Positions 16,002 through 25,310 of a stretch of 64,000 nucleotides of DNA are shown piece after piece (positions within the stretch are counted from its first letter, which is position 1; each line of letters opens with the position of its first letter). The DNA lies in the NCBI RefSeq assembly GCF_030123405.1, contig NZ_CP126110.1:3472001-3536000 (forward strand), read 5' to 3'. The stretch comes from Neobacillus sp. WH10. GTDB lineage: Bacteria > Bacillota > Bacilli > Bacillales > Cytobacillaceae. The notes under the pieces are model-generated. The model searched no databases. It was not told where the DNA came from and worked only from the letters and a program-made list of their open reading frames with translations. The translations under genes were made by a program, and so were the position numbers.

Positions 16002-16826
16002 CTAATTCTCCTCTGTACTGACCGTATATGGCGTTTTCTCCAGATCAGGTATTACTCGCTCACTCAAAGTCTCGTTCAGCCTCTCGGCAATTAGTTTATA
16101 TCCTTTGTCATTTGGGTGGAAATGATCGGTAAACAAAAGATCTTCGGTTGCATTTAAAAATGCATCTTCAATCTCAACGAAGTAGGCATTTGGATATTTA
16201 GTAATTACACTTTGACCAACTTGATTCCAGTCGGCAACAATTTCATCCATTTCTTTAATATCGGAAAACCACTTTGAAAATGGATTGTACAATCCTACCA
16301 GAACGATGGATGCGTTTGGATTTTCCTGGACAATTGCCTCCATAATTTGTGATAAATGATTACGATAGGAATCTTTTTCCTTGATGAAATCAGATACTTG
16401 AAGGTTCGAAATATTGTCCTTTACGACTTTCATAATATCATTTCCGCCGATTGTAAGGATAACCAAATCCGCCTTTTGTAATACTTCCTTCATTTCAGGC
16501 GTTTTGAGTCTTTTTAACAGTTGTGTTGTCCGATTACCCGTTACACCAAAATTATGGAAATCAACTTCCTTGATTCCTTTTTCTTTTTCTAGCATCGTTT
16601 TTAAGTAAGGCAAGTAACCGCCTTGATCAGTACTATCGCCAACACCTTGTGTTAAAGAATCTCCAGCAGACACTATCGTCAATTTTCGCGGGTAAAAATC
16701 AGCGGGGATTTGTGCAAAAACCTGTGCTGCTACTTTCTTTTCCTGATGCAGCACCAAAGGATCGGATGAACTGCATGAACATAATAATACTACCGAGAGA
16801 AGTAGAGGGGTGAAAAACTTTTTCAT
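16002..16826 (-). CDS. ypmR: SGNH/GDSL-family lipoprotein esterase (YpmR)
   Basis: A 274-aa lipoprotein: hydrophobic leader ending in the lipobox LLCSC. SGNH-hydrolase blocks can be read in order: AGDSLTQGVGD (catalytic Ser), the Gly block GVTGNRT, TIGGNDI (Asn) and DHFHPNDKGY (Asp and His). It would be an esterase or lipase on the outer face of the membrane; the natural substrate is not known. Coupled to ypmS. Confidence 0.92.
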   Translation of the reverse strand: MKKFFTPLLLSVVLLCSCSSSDPLVLHQEKKVAAQVFAQIPADFYPRKLTIVSAGDSLTQGVGDSTDQGGYLPYLKTMLEKEKGIKEVDFHNFGVTGNRTTQLLKRLKTPEMKEVLQKADLVILTIGGNDIMKVVKDNISNLQVSDFIKEKDSYRNHLSQIMEAIVQENPNASIVLVGLYNPFSKWFSDIKEMDEIVADWNQVGQSVITKYPNAYFVEIEDAFLNATEDLLFTDHFHPNDKGYKLIAERLNETLSERVIPDLEKTPYTVSTEEN

Positions 16827-16893
16827 TTTTTATTCACCTGCCTTCTAAAAGTAATATTATCCCGTATAAATGCGTAATTTGAAGTTTCACTTT

Positions 16894-16902
16894 ATTATAA
16901 CA
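16894..16902 (-). promoter_or_regulatory. Extended -10 promoter of ypmRS
   Basis: Minus strand TGTTATAAT, an exact TGnTATAAT extended -10, about 68 bases before ypmR. It lies after the ypmQ terminator. Confidence 0.6.
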
Positions 16903-16950
16903 TGACTATATTCATTCAAAACAAATATGTACTATATCCTATTCCTTCCA

Positions 16951-16978
16951 AAAAAAATAGACCCATTTAAAGGTCTAT
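16951..16978 (-). terminator. Terminator after ypmQ
   Basis: ATAGACC/GGTCTAT stem overlapping the ypmQ stop, then a T-run on the minus strand. Confidence 0.8.
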
Positions 16979-17553
16979 TGCAATGTTTTAATATCGTTGA
17001 TTATATCATCAAAAGGAACATCCCTGTCCCCTTTATATGATTTTTTGATATTTCCTTCCTGATCAACTAAATAAAGAAAGGTTTGATGTATGACTTGATT
17101 GCCCTCTTCTGGTTTTTTGACAATCGTTTTAAAATTTTTCATTGCATATTCTTCAATAAACGCTTGAGAATACCCTGTTAGAAACGTCCAATTTTTAAAA
17201 TCCACACCAAATTGATTGGCATAACGAGTCAATACTTCAGGTGTATCTACTGTTGGATCGACACTAAAGGAGACGAATTCCACATCCTTCAAGCCTTCCT
17301 CTTTCACCATTTTTTGTATTTTACTCATATTAGATGTCATTGGCGGGCAAACGTCCACACAGCTTGTAAAAATAAAATCAGAAATCCACACCTTACCCTT
17401 TAAATCCTTTAATCCTAATTGCTTGTTATCCTGTGTAGTAGCTGTAAAATCCTTTACCGGCCAATTTAAAGGATTTTCAATTTCTTTTTTTCCACATGCT
17501 GTCATTAACAGCGTACTAATCACTAAAAAAATTAACAAAAACCGAGTCTTCAT
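16975..17553 (-). CDS. ypmQ: SCO1/SenC family lipoprotein (YpmQ)
   Basis: A 192-aa lipoprotein (lipobox LLMTAC) with a thioredoxin-like fold. The copper-binding CxxxC is in TSCVDVCPPM and the distal His in QVIHQTF. SCO proteins deliver copper to the CuA site of cytochrome c oxidase outside the membrane, so this supports aerobic respiration. Separated from ypmR by a terminator. Confidence 0.92.
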   Translation of the reverse strand: MKTRFLLIFLVISTLLMTACGKKEIENPLNWPVKDFTATTQDNKQLGLKDLKGKVWISDFIFTSCVDVCPPMTSNMSKIQKMVKEEGLKDVEFVSFSVDPTVDTPEVLTRYANQFGVDFKNWTFLTGYSQAFIEEYAMKNFKTIVKKPEEGNQVIHQTFLYLVDQEGNIKKSYKGDRDVPFDDIINDIKTLQ

Positions 17554-17632
17554 CTTATCACCTGCAACCCTCTTCTATTCCTTTTCGTGAATAGTGTAAC
17601 AAAGATATGAAAAAGAAGGAAGAAAATTGTTT

Positions 17633-18790
17633 TTAATCTGTCACCCCGGTTTTGACAATCGTGTTATTTACATGAACATCAAATGTTGCATCCTTATATT
17701 TATCTTTCCATTCCTTTTTACTAAGCATTTTTCCGCGATTATTTGCTATATATTTATTTCCAAATCCTACTGGATCAACTTGTTTCTCTTGGAAAAAGAT
17801 GAGTAAATTTTTTATTTCCTTTTCCATTTCCTTATTTACAACCTTTTCGATAAACTTAATATTCTTTGGATTAGCCAAATCCAATATTTCTGTAGCTTCT
17901 AACAATCTAGATTCTATCTTTATTTCCACCTTAAAACGGAGATTCTTTTTATCGACCAATTTGATTTTTGTATTACTGTGAAGATTATCAATATTAATAA
18001 AAAATTTATTGTAAACCGTTCTAAATCTATTTCCTTGTTCATTTCTGATAATCCTTTTAAATCGGGAACGTTTAAAACCCATTTCATGCGTCCCTGATTT
18101 AAATTTATCAGATAATATTTTTAAATAAAAAAGCTTGTCACCTTTTATTTCTGCCACAGCCCGATCATCATGGAATAGCGCCATCCCCGAAAGAATCACA
18201 TTCCCCTTCTTAAGTTTTAAAATGGGTAAGACTGGATCCCTCCCATGATCATCGTAGGCATGATTAAATTCATAAAGTGTCGGCGGAAGAAGCTGCTCAC
18301 TTTCGACATTTTGTTTAATTAGATTATATAGGTAGGTCCCTAGATCAACCTTCACATTCTCTTTTTCCATTGTTATTATCGAAGAAGCCTTCCAGTCAGT
18401 CACTGTTAAAAAAACCGTATTTCCTATAGTAGGATCACGATTTAAGGCATCAGCAAGTTGAATAATGCCTCTTTCTGCTAATTCCTTACTGTAAATGACA
18501 CATCTAAGCTGACCAGATACGAGCTCTTGGTCCGTTTCAAGATTCTGCTTTTGCCTTAGGGTCTTGCTCGTATAGGCTTCACTTGTAATTACTTTGGTCA
18601 AATTTTTTGCCAAAGGATCAAATTTATGTACAACAGCCGTTCCCCTAATATGATTTTCTTTTTCTAAATCATATCCAACTGCCGTAATAAGTCCTAACTT
18701 TTCCAACTGTTTTCTCTCCACACACCCTGAAATGAAAATGATACATGAAAAAAGCACAACGAGCATTTTCCATTTAGGATGGTTCGGCAT
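17633..18790 (-). CDS. Spore germination lipoprotein, GerC subunit
   Basis: A 385-aa Ger(x)C lipoprotein: leader ending in FISGC, then the conserved ERKQLEKLGLITAVGYD start of the mature domain. It is the C subunit of a germinant receptor in the spore inner membrane. Overlaps the B-subunit gene by 17 nt. Not assignable to a specific B. subtilis receptor (GerA, GerB, GerK) from sequence reading alone, so no symbol is given. Confidence 0.92.
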   Translation of the reverse strand: MPNHPKWKMLVVLFSCIIFISGCVERKQLEKLGLITAVGYDLEKENHIRGTAVVHKFDPLAKNLTKVITSEAYTSKTLRQKQNLETDQELVSGQLRCVIYSKELAERGIIQLADALNRDPTIGNTVFLTVTDWKASSIITMEKENVKVDLGTYLYNLIKQNVESEQLLPPTLYEFNHAYDDHGRDPVLPILKLKKGNVILSGMALFHDDRAVAEIKGDKLFYLKILSDKFKSGTHEMGFKRSRFKRIIRNEQGNRFRTVYNKFFINIDNLHSNTKIKLVDKKNLRFKVEIKIESRLLEATEILDLANPKNIKFIEKVVNKEMEKEIKNLLIFFQEKQVDPVGFGNKYIANNRGKMLSKKEWKDKYKDATFDVHVNNTIVKTGVTD

Positions 18791-19895
18791 GTGATTGTTT
18801 CCTCCTTAATAACCATTTCTTCAAGTAGACAATAATGGAAAGAATGACAGGATAACAATATGCTGCATAAAAACCGGCCTTAGAAATCATACCTGTAATA
18901 AGATTCATTTGATATCTAGATTTTATGAAGAAGGATGCGCCGAAAGCAATTATTGCAATAATCCAAATCCCCATTTTCTGAGTCCGTTTTATTATTCTAG
19001 AAAATCCCTTTGAGGCTGCCCATAAGTAGAGGCATATATTTGGTAAAATAACGAGCATCCAAAAGGAAACAGCTAAAAATTCAAATCTTTCTAGATTGGG
19101 AAGACGGACAATTTTTAACATTGATATCACAGGCCAGATGACTTTACTAAGGGTATCTTCCGCAAAAAAGAGAATGGATATCAATGTGATAAGTGTAAAG
19201 GAAAGCGTTGTGAAGAGATTACCCAATTGCACATATAAAAGAGCTCTCCGTTTCTCCTTTACAAACGGGTAAACAAACATAAGTAATTCAAAACCGATAA
19301 TCGATAACGTTACACTTTTAATTCCCTTTATCATGTGTGTGATATCTACATTCATAATTGGAAACATATGAGTGGTGTCTATGTAACGCAGCGGTATACA
19401 TAAAACAAGCAAGAGCCATAAAGTCCCCGTAACTGAAAGAAAAGATACACCAACCATGACTCTAATACCGCCATGGACAGCATAAACAGCTAACAGGATT
19501 AGTACAAGTGCAAGCTGCCAGGTTGGCAAATTGGGGAAAATCCAAACCTGGACGATTTCGATATAATTCAAAATAATGATACAGAAACAAGCTGTCAAAT
19601 AGAGCAAATAGACAAAACTAAGGAAGTTCCCCAGCCATTTTCCGAAAACATCAGCATGAATACCAAATAAATCAGCACTGTCATATTGTTTAAGCATCAT
19701 CATCATGAACCACAAGACAACAGCGGTGAAACCCCCTGCAAGGAATACAGCAATCCAGGCATCATGTTTTGCGTTTAAAAATACAATCCTTGGGAGCCCG
19801 ATAATCCCTACTCCTTCTTGGACGGAGTGAATAATAAAGATGAGGAGAAAAGCATTAAACAGTAAACTTTCCTTTGGATGTAAATTTACTTTCAT
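18774..19895 (-). CDS. Spore germination permease, GerB subunit
   Basis: A 373-aa membrane protein of the GerAB/APC-superfamily type with about ten hydrophobic helices. The start (NLHPKESLLFNAFLLIFIIHSVQEGVG) is the family's first helix. B subunits form the germinant-binding pocket. Lies 11 bp behind the A subunit, with an AGGAG site. Confidence 0.92.
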   Translation of the reverse strand: MKVNLHPKESLLFNAFLLIFIIHSVQEGVGIIGLPRIVFLNAKHDAWIAVFLAGGFTAVVLWFMMMMLKQYDSADLFGIHADVFGKWLGNFLSFVYLLYLTACFCIIILNYIEIVQVWIFPNLPTWQLALVLILLAVYAVHGGIRVMVGVSFLSVTGTLWLLLVLCIPLRYIDTTHMFPIMNVDITHMIKGIKSVTLSIIGFELLMFVYPFVKEKRRALLYVQLGNLFTTLSFTLITLISILFFAEDTLSKVIWPVISMLKIVRLPNLERFEFLAVSFWMLVILPNICLYLWAASKGFSRIIKRTQKMGIWIIAIIAFGASFFIKSRYQMNLITGMISKAGFYAAYCYPVILSIIVYLKKWLLRRKQSHAEPS

Positions 19896-19906
19896 GTTGT
19901 TCGCTC

Positions 19907-21421
19907 CTATTCATCTACATCCTTTTTTTTCACTTTTTGCGCTGAAAATCTTTGAGCATCGATTGGGTGGTTCGTTAATGGCCGTTCTGAAAGATATTGA
20001 GTTGGTACACGAAAGAAACTATATCCCAAATCTTTCCATCTCAACGGATAAACAGGTGAAAGATAGGAACCTCCCAATGTGTCCAATTTTAAAAGGTGAA
20101 TGATAAAAAAACAAAAAGCAAGCATGATCCCGATTCCTCCCCAAAAACCCGCTAATAAAATAATCGGAAACCGTATGATCCTAATAGCCGTACCCATTAT
20201 ATAACTAGGAGTGGTAAATGAGCCAAGCGCACTCAGTGCAATGATAATAATTAAAATATTACTTGTAAATCCGGCGTTTACTGCAGCTTGCCCGATGACA
20301 ATACCGCCAACGATACCCATAGTTTGACCGACCTTAGTTGGCAGCCTAGCTCCTGCCTCACGTAATAGCTCAATAAAAAATTCAAGCAGAAGTGCCTCAA
20401 ACATAGGTGGAAATGGTACGTTCGCTCTTGATTGTCCCAATGAAACAAGCAATGGCGAAGGAATGACTTCATAATGATAGGTCAAAACTGCTACATAGGC
20501 TGGTGTGAGAAGAACAGATAAAAAAGCTGCAAATATTCGCAATAATCTTAGAGCAAGCCCCATGTTCCACCGCATATACACATCTTCTGTTGATTCGAAA
20601 AAGGTAAAAAATGGAGATGGCCCATATAGGACGTCTGGGCTCCTGTCCATTAAAACAACAACTTTCCCATGCAATAAGGCAATCGTGACACGATCAGGAA
20701 GTTCTGTTGTCACTAATTGCGGGAAAACAGTCCAACTATTATTTTCAATTAATTGACCAAGGACTGTTGTGCCGGCAACATAATCAATCTCGAGTTGACT
20801 TATTTTCTCTCGAAATGCGTTGACATTTTCTTCATCAGCTATGTCTTTTATATAGACTAGCTTTGCCTTTGTTTTTGTTCTTGTTCCAACCGTCAAATCC
20901 TCCATGCATAGGTTTATATCTTTGATGTTTTGTCTTAAAATATTCATATTGCCGATAAGTGATTCGGTAAAGGAAATTTTGGGCCCATAAACAAGTGATT
21001 CCGTTTCTGCCTTTTCAACTCCTCTTTCTACCGTTTTACTAACATCACCGAGTATTCCATAAGGCTGGCCTTCAACATAAATGTATACCTTTCCTACGTT
21101 TATCCCCTCTACTACTTTATCTAATTGATTTTGAGCGGATAAATTGGCAATAGGGAGGATTTGCGCAATTCCTTCACAGGTCCATTCGGTATGGGTGTTG
21201 TCTTGAATGGGCGCAATAATAAATTCATCAAGGGTGGTTGTATCAATTAGGCTATTCATATATGAAAGAACAAGTTTGTCACCATCTCGTTTTATGGTTC
21301 TAAAAGTCAGATCTTCTCCCACATTGAGTTGACTTTTTATCTGTTCCTTTAATTCATCAATCATTAAACTATGTGGCTTCGATCCTTCGGTGGACTTTTT
21401 TCCAGCTAACCATTTGAACAT
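19907..21421 (-). CDS. Spore germination protein, GerA subunit
   Basis: A 504-aa protein with a soluble N-terminal half and several C-terminal membrane helices. Family hallmarks: YVEGQPYGILGDVSKTVERGVEKAETESLVYGP, then GTRTKTKAKLVYIKDIA and the SPDVLYGPSPFFTFFESTEDVYMRW segment. A subunits form the ion channel of the receptor. The start taken is an ATG 6-7 bases behind AAAGGTG; a GTG nine bases upstream is less likely. First gene of an A-B-C operon; I found no clear sigma-G promoter in the 90 bp upstream. Confidence 0.93.
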   Translation of the reverse strand: MFKWLAGKKSTEGSKPHSLMIDELKEQIKSQLNVGEDLTFRTIKRDGDKLVLSYMNSLIDTTTLDEFIIAPIQDNTHTEWTCEGIAQILPIANLSAQNQLDKVVEGINVGKVYIYVEGQPYGILGDVSKTVERGVEKAETESLVYGPKISFTESLIGNMNILRQNIKDINLCMEDLTVGTRTKTKAKLVYIKDIADEENVNAFREKISQLEIDYVAGTTVLGQLIENNSWTVFPQLVTTELPDRVTIALLHGKVVVLMDRSPDVLYGPSPFFTFFESTEDVYMRWNMGLALRLLRIFAAFLSVLLTPAYVAVLTYHYEVIPSPLLVSLGQSRANVPFPPMFEALLLEFFIELLREAGARLPTKVGQTMGIVGGIVIGQAAVNAGFTSNILIIIIALSALGSFTTPSYIMGTAIRIIRFPIILLAGFWGGIGIMLAFCFFIIHLLKLDTLGGSYLSPVYPLRWKDLGYSFFRVPTQYLSERPLTNHPIDAQRFSAQKVKKKDVDE

Positions 21422-21483
21422 GGGCAACACCTTTTATCATTCAATTTCCCCTTATCTTTTCCAAAATATCTGATTTTATCCAT

Positions 21484-21512
21484 AAAAAAAGGATGGCTCA
21501 GTACCATCCTTT
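21484..21512 (-). terminator. Terminator after degV
   Basis: AAAGGATGG/CCATCCTTT stem on the minus strand with a following T-run; it lies between degV and the ger operon. Confidence 0.85.
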
Positions 21513-21525
21513 ACTCAAAAATTAT

Positions 21526-22368
21526 TTATTCATAATAAAACATTAACGCAAATGCACCTTTTCCAGTGTGTGTGCTGACGATTGGATTAGTGTAATCAAT
21601 TTCCACGTCTTGAAATCCTGTTAATTCAAAAATACTGTCTTTTATTTTTACAGCCAGCTCATAGGCCTCAGCATGCGCAATTCCAACACCTCGGATGGTC
21701 TTCCCTTTTACATCTTCAGCAAACTGCTTGGCCATAAATTTAACAACCTGTGAATGACTGCGTAACTTTGTCACCGGCGTATATTCCGCTCCTTCAAGGG
21801 AGGCAATCGGTTTGATGTTTAATAGGGAACCGATAAAAGCCTTTCCTTTCCCGATTCGTCCGCCCTTCACAAGGTTCTCTAACGTATCAACCATAATGTA
21901 TAATTTTGTATGATCACGTACAGTCTCTAATCGCTCGAGAATTTCCTCGATACTTTTCCCCAGTTTGGCCATCTCTGCAGCTTCCCTTACTTGAAAGGAA
22001 AGGGCTTTCGAAATATACTTTGAATCGAAAACAGTAACTTTTGTTTCTGTCATCTGGGCTGCACTTTCCGCTGAGCGCACTGTTCCGCTCATTTTTCCCG
22101 TCATATGAATGGATAATACTTCATAACCTTCTTCACCAAGACGGTCATAGACTTCAAGAAAGGCACCTGCAGAAGGCTGGGAGCTTTTTGGTAAATCTTT
22201 GGAACCACTCATTTTTTCAATAAATTCAACAGGATCGATATCCACCCGATCTAAATAGGTTTCTCCATTTATTGTTACTGCCAAAGGCACAATAATAATA
22301 CCCAGCTTTTCCGCCATTTCATTTGTTATATCCAATGTTGAATCGGTTACAATTTTTATTTTGCTCAT
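21526..22368 (-). CDS. DegV family fatty-acid binding protein
   Basis: A 280-aa protein of the DegV/FakB fold. KIVTDSTLDIT at the start, SSQPSAGAF and the CSIHMTGKMSGTVRSA-like loop (here LSIHMTGKMSGTVRS) bind a fatty acid carboxylate; GGRIGKGKAFIGSLLNIKPI is the second signature. FakB-type proteins present fatty acids to the kinase FakA for phospholipid synthesis. A second paralogue lies at 56079-56927. Confidence 0.92.
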   Translation of the reverse strand: MSKIKIVTDSTLDITNEMAEKLGIIIVPLAVTINGETYLDRVDIDPVEFIEKMSGSKDLPKSSQPSAGAFLEVYDRLGEEGYEVLSIHMTGKMSGTVRSAESAAQMTETKVTVFDSKYISKALSFQVREAAEMAKLGKSIEEILERLETVRDHTKLYIMVDTLENLVKGGRIGKGKAFIGSLLNIKPIASLEGAEYTPVTKLRSHSQVVKFMAKQFAEDVKGKTIRGVGIAHAEAYELAVKIKDSIFELTGFQDVEIDYTNPIVSTHTGKGAFALMFYYE

Positions 22369-22447
22369 ACATTCACATCCCTACCATTACTGCTATGTAT
22401 TATACAGGTTTCCTGTATTGAATGAAACTAAATCTATCTTTTCTCTT

Positions 22448-22478
22448 AAAAATAAAACAGCACCGGTCGCCCGATGCT
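22448..22478 (-). terminator. Terminator after ypmP
   Basis: AGCATCGG/CCGGTGCT stem with one G-U pair, then TTTTATTTTT on the minus strand. Confidence 0.7.
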
Positions 22479-22487
22479 CGAATGAAA

Positions 22488-22739
22488 CTATGCGTTATGT
22501 TTTAATTCTCCTACTTCAAACAGCTGCTCATAATCCGGCCATTTCATGACCTTTTTTAAATACTCTTTAAAGGAGTAACATCTCTTTGGCTTGCTTTCCT
22601 GATCAATGGAAGCTAGAAACGTCTGTAAACGGACTTGGATCATAAATTTATATGTACTATCTTCCTCCAATACAGGAATATCCATGACTTTAACCTTCTG
22701 TCCAACATCATTTTTGAACTCTAGGCTTTTGAATAACAA
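22488..22739 (-). CDS. ypmP: DUF2535 family protein (YpmP)
   Basis: An 83-aa cytosolic protein, MLFKSLEFKN...VKVMDIPVLEEDSTYKFMIQVRLQTFL, which I recognise as the YpmP/DUF2535 family of unknown function. The start is TTG, 9 bases behind AAAGAGG; an upstream ATG at 22793 would lie before the -10 box and is not used. In B. subtilis ypmP precedes ypmQ; here degV and the ger operon separate them. Confidence 0.75.
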   Translation of the reverse strand: MLFKSLEFKNDVGQKVKVMDIPVLEEDSTYKFMIQVRLQTFLASIDQESKPKRCYSFKEYLKKVMKWPDYEQLFEVGELKHNA

Positions 22740-22772
22740 AATATCAATCCTCTTTTTCACCCGTTTGATACT

Positions 22773-22778
22773 ATTATA
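22773..22778 (-). promoter_or_regulatory. -10 box of ypmP
   Basis: TATAAT on the minus strand, 34 bases before the TTG start. The -35 is not obvious. Confidence 0.5.
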
Positions 22779-22945
22779 CACCCAACGAAACACGAAATGT
22801 GTCTAATTATGCTTGGTTTGTTAAAATATTTGTGAATTATTTTCCATCAGAAAACTAAAATTGCATAACGGCTCCTGTTTATGATGTTCTTTTAAAATAA
22901 TTTTTAACACATCAATTAAAATGGATGAAGGAACAAAATAGTAGA

Positions 22946-22990
22946 TGAAAAACAGCCCCCACTCTTATTAGAGAATGAGGGCTGTTTTTT
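22946..22990. terminator. Terminator after hypE (end of hydrogenase operon)
   Basis: AAAAACAGCCC/GGGCTGTTTTT with an inner ACTCT/AGAG pairing; U-runs on both strands. It overlaps the hypE stop codon. Confidence 0.88.
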
Positions 22991-23990
22991 AACATATTCT
23001 CGGAAACATCGTTCCTGATAATCTCGTTAATAATCGTTTTGAGCCAAGCGGTGTTTCTAATAATAACTGTCCTTTTCCTTTTCCAATGATGGAACCAATA
23101 ACAACAGCATCTCTTCCTTCAGGAAATTTACGCAAAATATCAATCACTTTCTCTTTATCACGATTGGCTACAACAATTATCGCTTTTCCTTCATTTGCAA
23201 GATACAGTGGATCAAAACCCAATAAGTCACAAACCCCATGAACTTCTTCCTTAACAGGTAAATCAAGTTCATCAATTTTCATCGTTAATTGAAAATCTTC
23301 AGCGATTTCAACCAACGTAGTGGCCAGTCCTCCTCTTGTTGGGTCACGCATGATCCGTACACCATCAGTAGAAGTGAGAACACCAGCTAGCATTTTATTC
23401 AAAGATGCACAATCGCTTTCAATCGGAACTGATATTCCAAGTTCGCCTCTTGCAGCAAGAACAGCAATCCCGTGATCCCCTATTGTGCCTGACACGATGA
23501 TTGCGTCTCCTTCTTCAAATTCAAGGCTGCAGCCATTATTATTTTCATAGATTCCAATTCCGGTCGTATTAATGTAAACTCCATCTGCGCTGCCTCGTTC
23601 TACTACTTTAGTATCACCGGCCACAATGGTTACACCTGTTTTCTTTGCTTCGTATGCCATATCTGTGACAATTTTTTTTAAATCAGAAATCGGGAAGCCT
23701 TCTTCAATAACGAAACCGCAAGTTAAAAAAGCAGGTTTAGCCCCACTTACGGCCAGATCATTCACAGTCCCAGCGACCGCTAATTTACCAATTGACCCGC
23801 CGGGAAAAAATACAGGTTTAATGACAAACGAGTCAGTTGTAACTGCAATTCTAGGTGTAGATATCGTTAAAGATGCCGCATCAAATAGGGCTGCATTGCC
23901 GTCCCCGAAGGCTTCAATGAATACCTCTTTAATTAATCGATTGCTCAATTCCCCGCCATCACCATGTGCTAAGCTGATATATTTCTCCAT
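22989..23990 (-). CDS. hypE: Hydrogenase maturation factor HypE
   Basis: ATP-dependent dehydratase that turns the carbamoyl group on its C-terminal cysteine into a cyanide ligand for the NiFe active site. The 333-aa protein ends in PRIC, with the required terminal Cys. The AIR-synthase fold motifs HGDGGELSNRLI and DPTRGGLATTL are intact. The start overlaps the hypD stop by one base. Confidence 0.97.
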   Translation of the reverse strand: MEKYISLAHGDGGELSNRLIKEVFIEAFGDGNAALFDAASLTISTPRIAVTTDSFVIKPVFFPGGSIGKLAVAGTVNDLAVSGAKPAFLTCGFVIEEGFPISDLKKIVTDMAYEAKKTGVTIVAGDTKVVERGSADGVYINTTGIGIYENNNGCSLEFEEGDAIIVSGTIGDHGIAVLAARGELGISVPIESDCASLNKMLAGVLTSTDGVRIMRDPTRGGLATTLVEIAEDFQLTMKIDELDLPVKEEVHGVCDLLGFDPLYLANEGKAIIVVANRDKEKVIDILRKFPEGRDAVVIGSIIGKGKGQLLLETPLGSKRLLTRLSGTMFPRIC

Positions 23991-25102
23991 TAATAGCTCT
24001 CCCTCATGTATTGATAAAATGCCGCACAGCTTCCTTCAGCTGAGACCATACATGGACCAATCGGATTCATTGGGTGGCAAGCTTTACCGAACAATTGACA
24101 TTCATTAGGAGAAATTAATCCACGTATGACTTCACCACAGCGGCATTTTGTTTTCCTTGGCTCCCCAATTTCCACCGTAAATCGTTTCTTTGCATTAAAC
24201 TGATCGTATTCTGGTTTTAAATCTAACCCACTTTTCGGAATGACACCTATACCACGCCATGCCTCATCACATTCCGTCAAGTACTGATCAATCCATTTGT
24301 GAATCACCCGATTTCCGGATTTACTGACAACTGCGGGATGATTATTTTCAATGGCAGCCCTTCCCGTTAAGGCGATATCAATTAATTTATAAATACCTGT
24401 GAGCAATTCTGCTGTTTCAAAGCCAGTAATCACCCCGGAAATGTTGTATTCATCAACTAAGTATTTATAGGAATTCTCACCCAGAACAATCGATACATGA
24501 CCAGGAAGCAAGAATCCATCCAAATTGACTTCACCGGCATCCAATAAATAGCGAAGAACCGGTTCCACTAGCTTGGTTGTCATCCAAATGGAAAAATTCT
24601 TAATCCCTCGTTTTTCCGCTTCCCCTACCATTAAGGTAAGAATTGGAATTGTTGTTTCAAAACCTACTCCAAGAAAAATAACTTCTTTGTCTGGGTTTTC
24701 TTCAGCAACCTTAATCGTATCAATTGGCGAATATAATACGCGGATATCCTTTCCGGCAATCTTGGCATCCAGGAGTGTTTTATTTGACCCAGGTACCCTC
24801 ATCATATCGCCGAATGTACAGATAATCCTATTCTCACCTTCCGCGAGAGCCACCATAGCGTCGATCGAGCGCTGATCCGTTACACAGACAGGACATCCTG
24901 GACCGGATATGAGATTCACATCCTCTTTCAAGCATTGCTTAACCCCTGTGCGTGCAAGCGACATTGTATGAGAGCCGCAAACCTCCATAAACGCAGGCTT
25001 ACGGCCAAACTTCTTCTGGAATTCTTTTGATTTTGCAATAACTGCTTCGACAAGCGGCTTACAAATTTCAGGATTATTCGACTGTTTCAGCATTTCGAGC
25101 AT
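23990..25102 (-). CDS. hypD: Hydrogenase maturation factor HypD
   Basis: Iron-sulfur scaffold on which the Fe(CN)2CO unit is built with HypC. 370 aa, with EVCGSHT (Cys and His of the active region), ISGPGCPVCVT, and the C-terminal cluster cysteines KCRCGEVIRG...CQLFGKACHP...GPCMVSAEGSC. Overlaps hypC by 29 nt; the second Met (25093) is an alternative start. Confidence 0.97.
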   Translation of the reverse strand: MLEMLKQSNNPEICKPLVEAVIAKSKEFQKKFGRKPAFMEVCGSHTMSLARTGVKQCLKEDVNLISGPGCPVCVTDQRSIDAMVALAEGENRIICTFGDMMRVPGSNKTLLDAKIAGKDIRVLYSPIDTIKVAEENPDKEVIFLGVGFETTIPILTLMVGEAEKRGIKNFSIWMTTKLVEPVLRYLLDAGEVNLDGFLLPGHVSIVLGENSYKYLVDEYNISGVITGFETAELLTGIYKLIDIALTGRAAIENNHPAVVSKSGNRVIHKWIDQYLTECDEAWRGIGVIPKSGLDLKPEYDQFNAKKRFTVEIGEPRKTKCRCGEVIRGLISPNECQLFGKACHPMNPIGPCMVSAEGSCAAFYQYMRESY

Positions 25103-25310
25103 CTACAAGCCTCCTCCATTCTTCCACACTTTGCTTTGCATAGGTTTCATCGACAATACTCATGGCCTGACCCGCATGAACAATGACATAATTACCTAGC
25201 TCGACTTCAGGTACAAAAATGGTTCCTACCGTCGTCTGGGAACCCATTACATCCACGACTGCACTGTATTCCATTTTTTTCACTACCTTTGCTGGTACTC
25301 CAACGCACAT
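25074..25310 (-). CDS. hypC: Hydrogenase maturation chaperone HypC
   Basis: A 78-aa chaperone that carries the Fe(CN)2CO group to the large subunit. It begins MCVGVPAKV, with the essential Cys2. Overlaps hypF by 28 nt and hypD by 29 nt, the tight packing seen through this operon. Confidence 0.96.
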   Translation of the reverse strand: MCVGVPAKVVKKMEYSAVVDVMGSQTTVGTIFVPEVELGNYVIVHAGQAMSIVDETYAKQSVEEWRRLVDARNAETVE

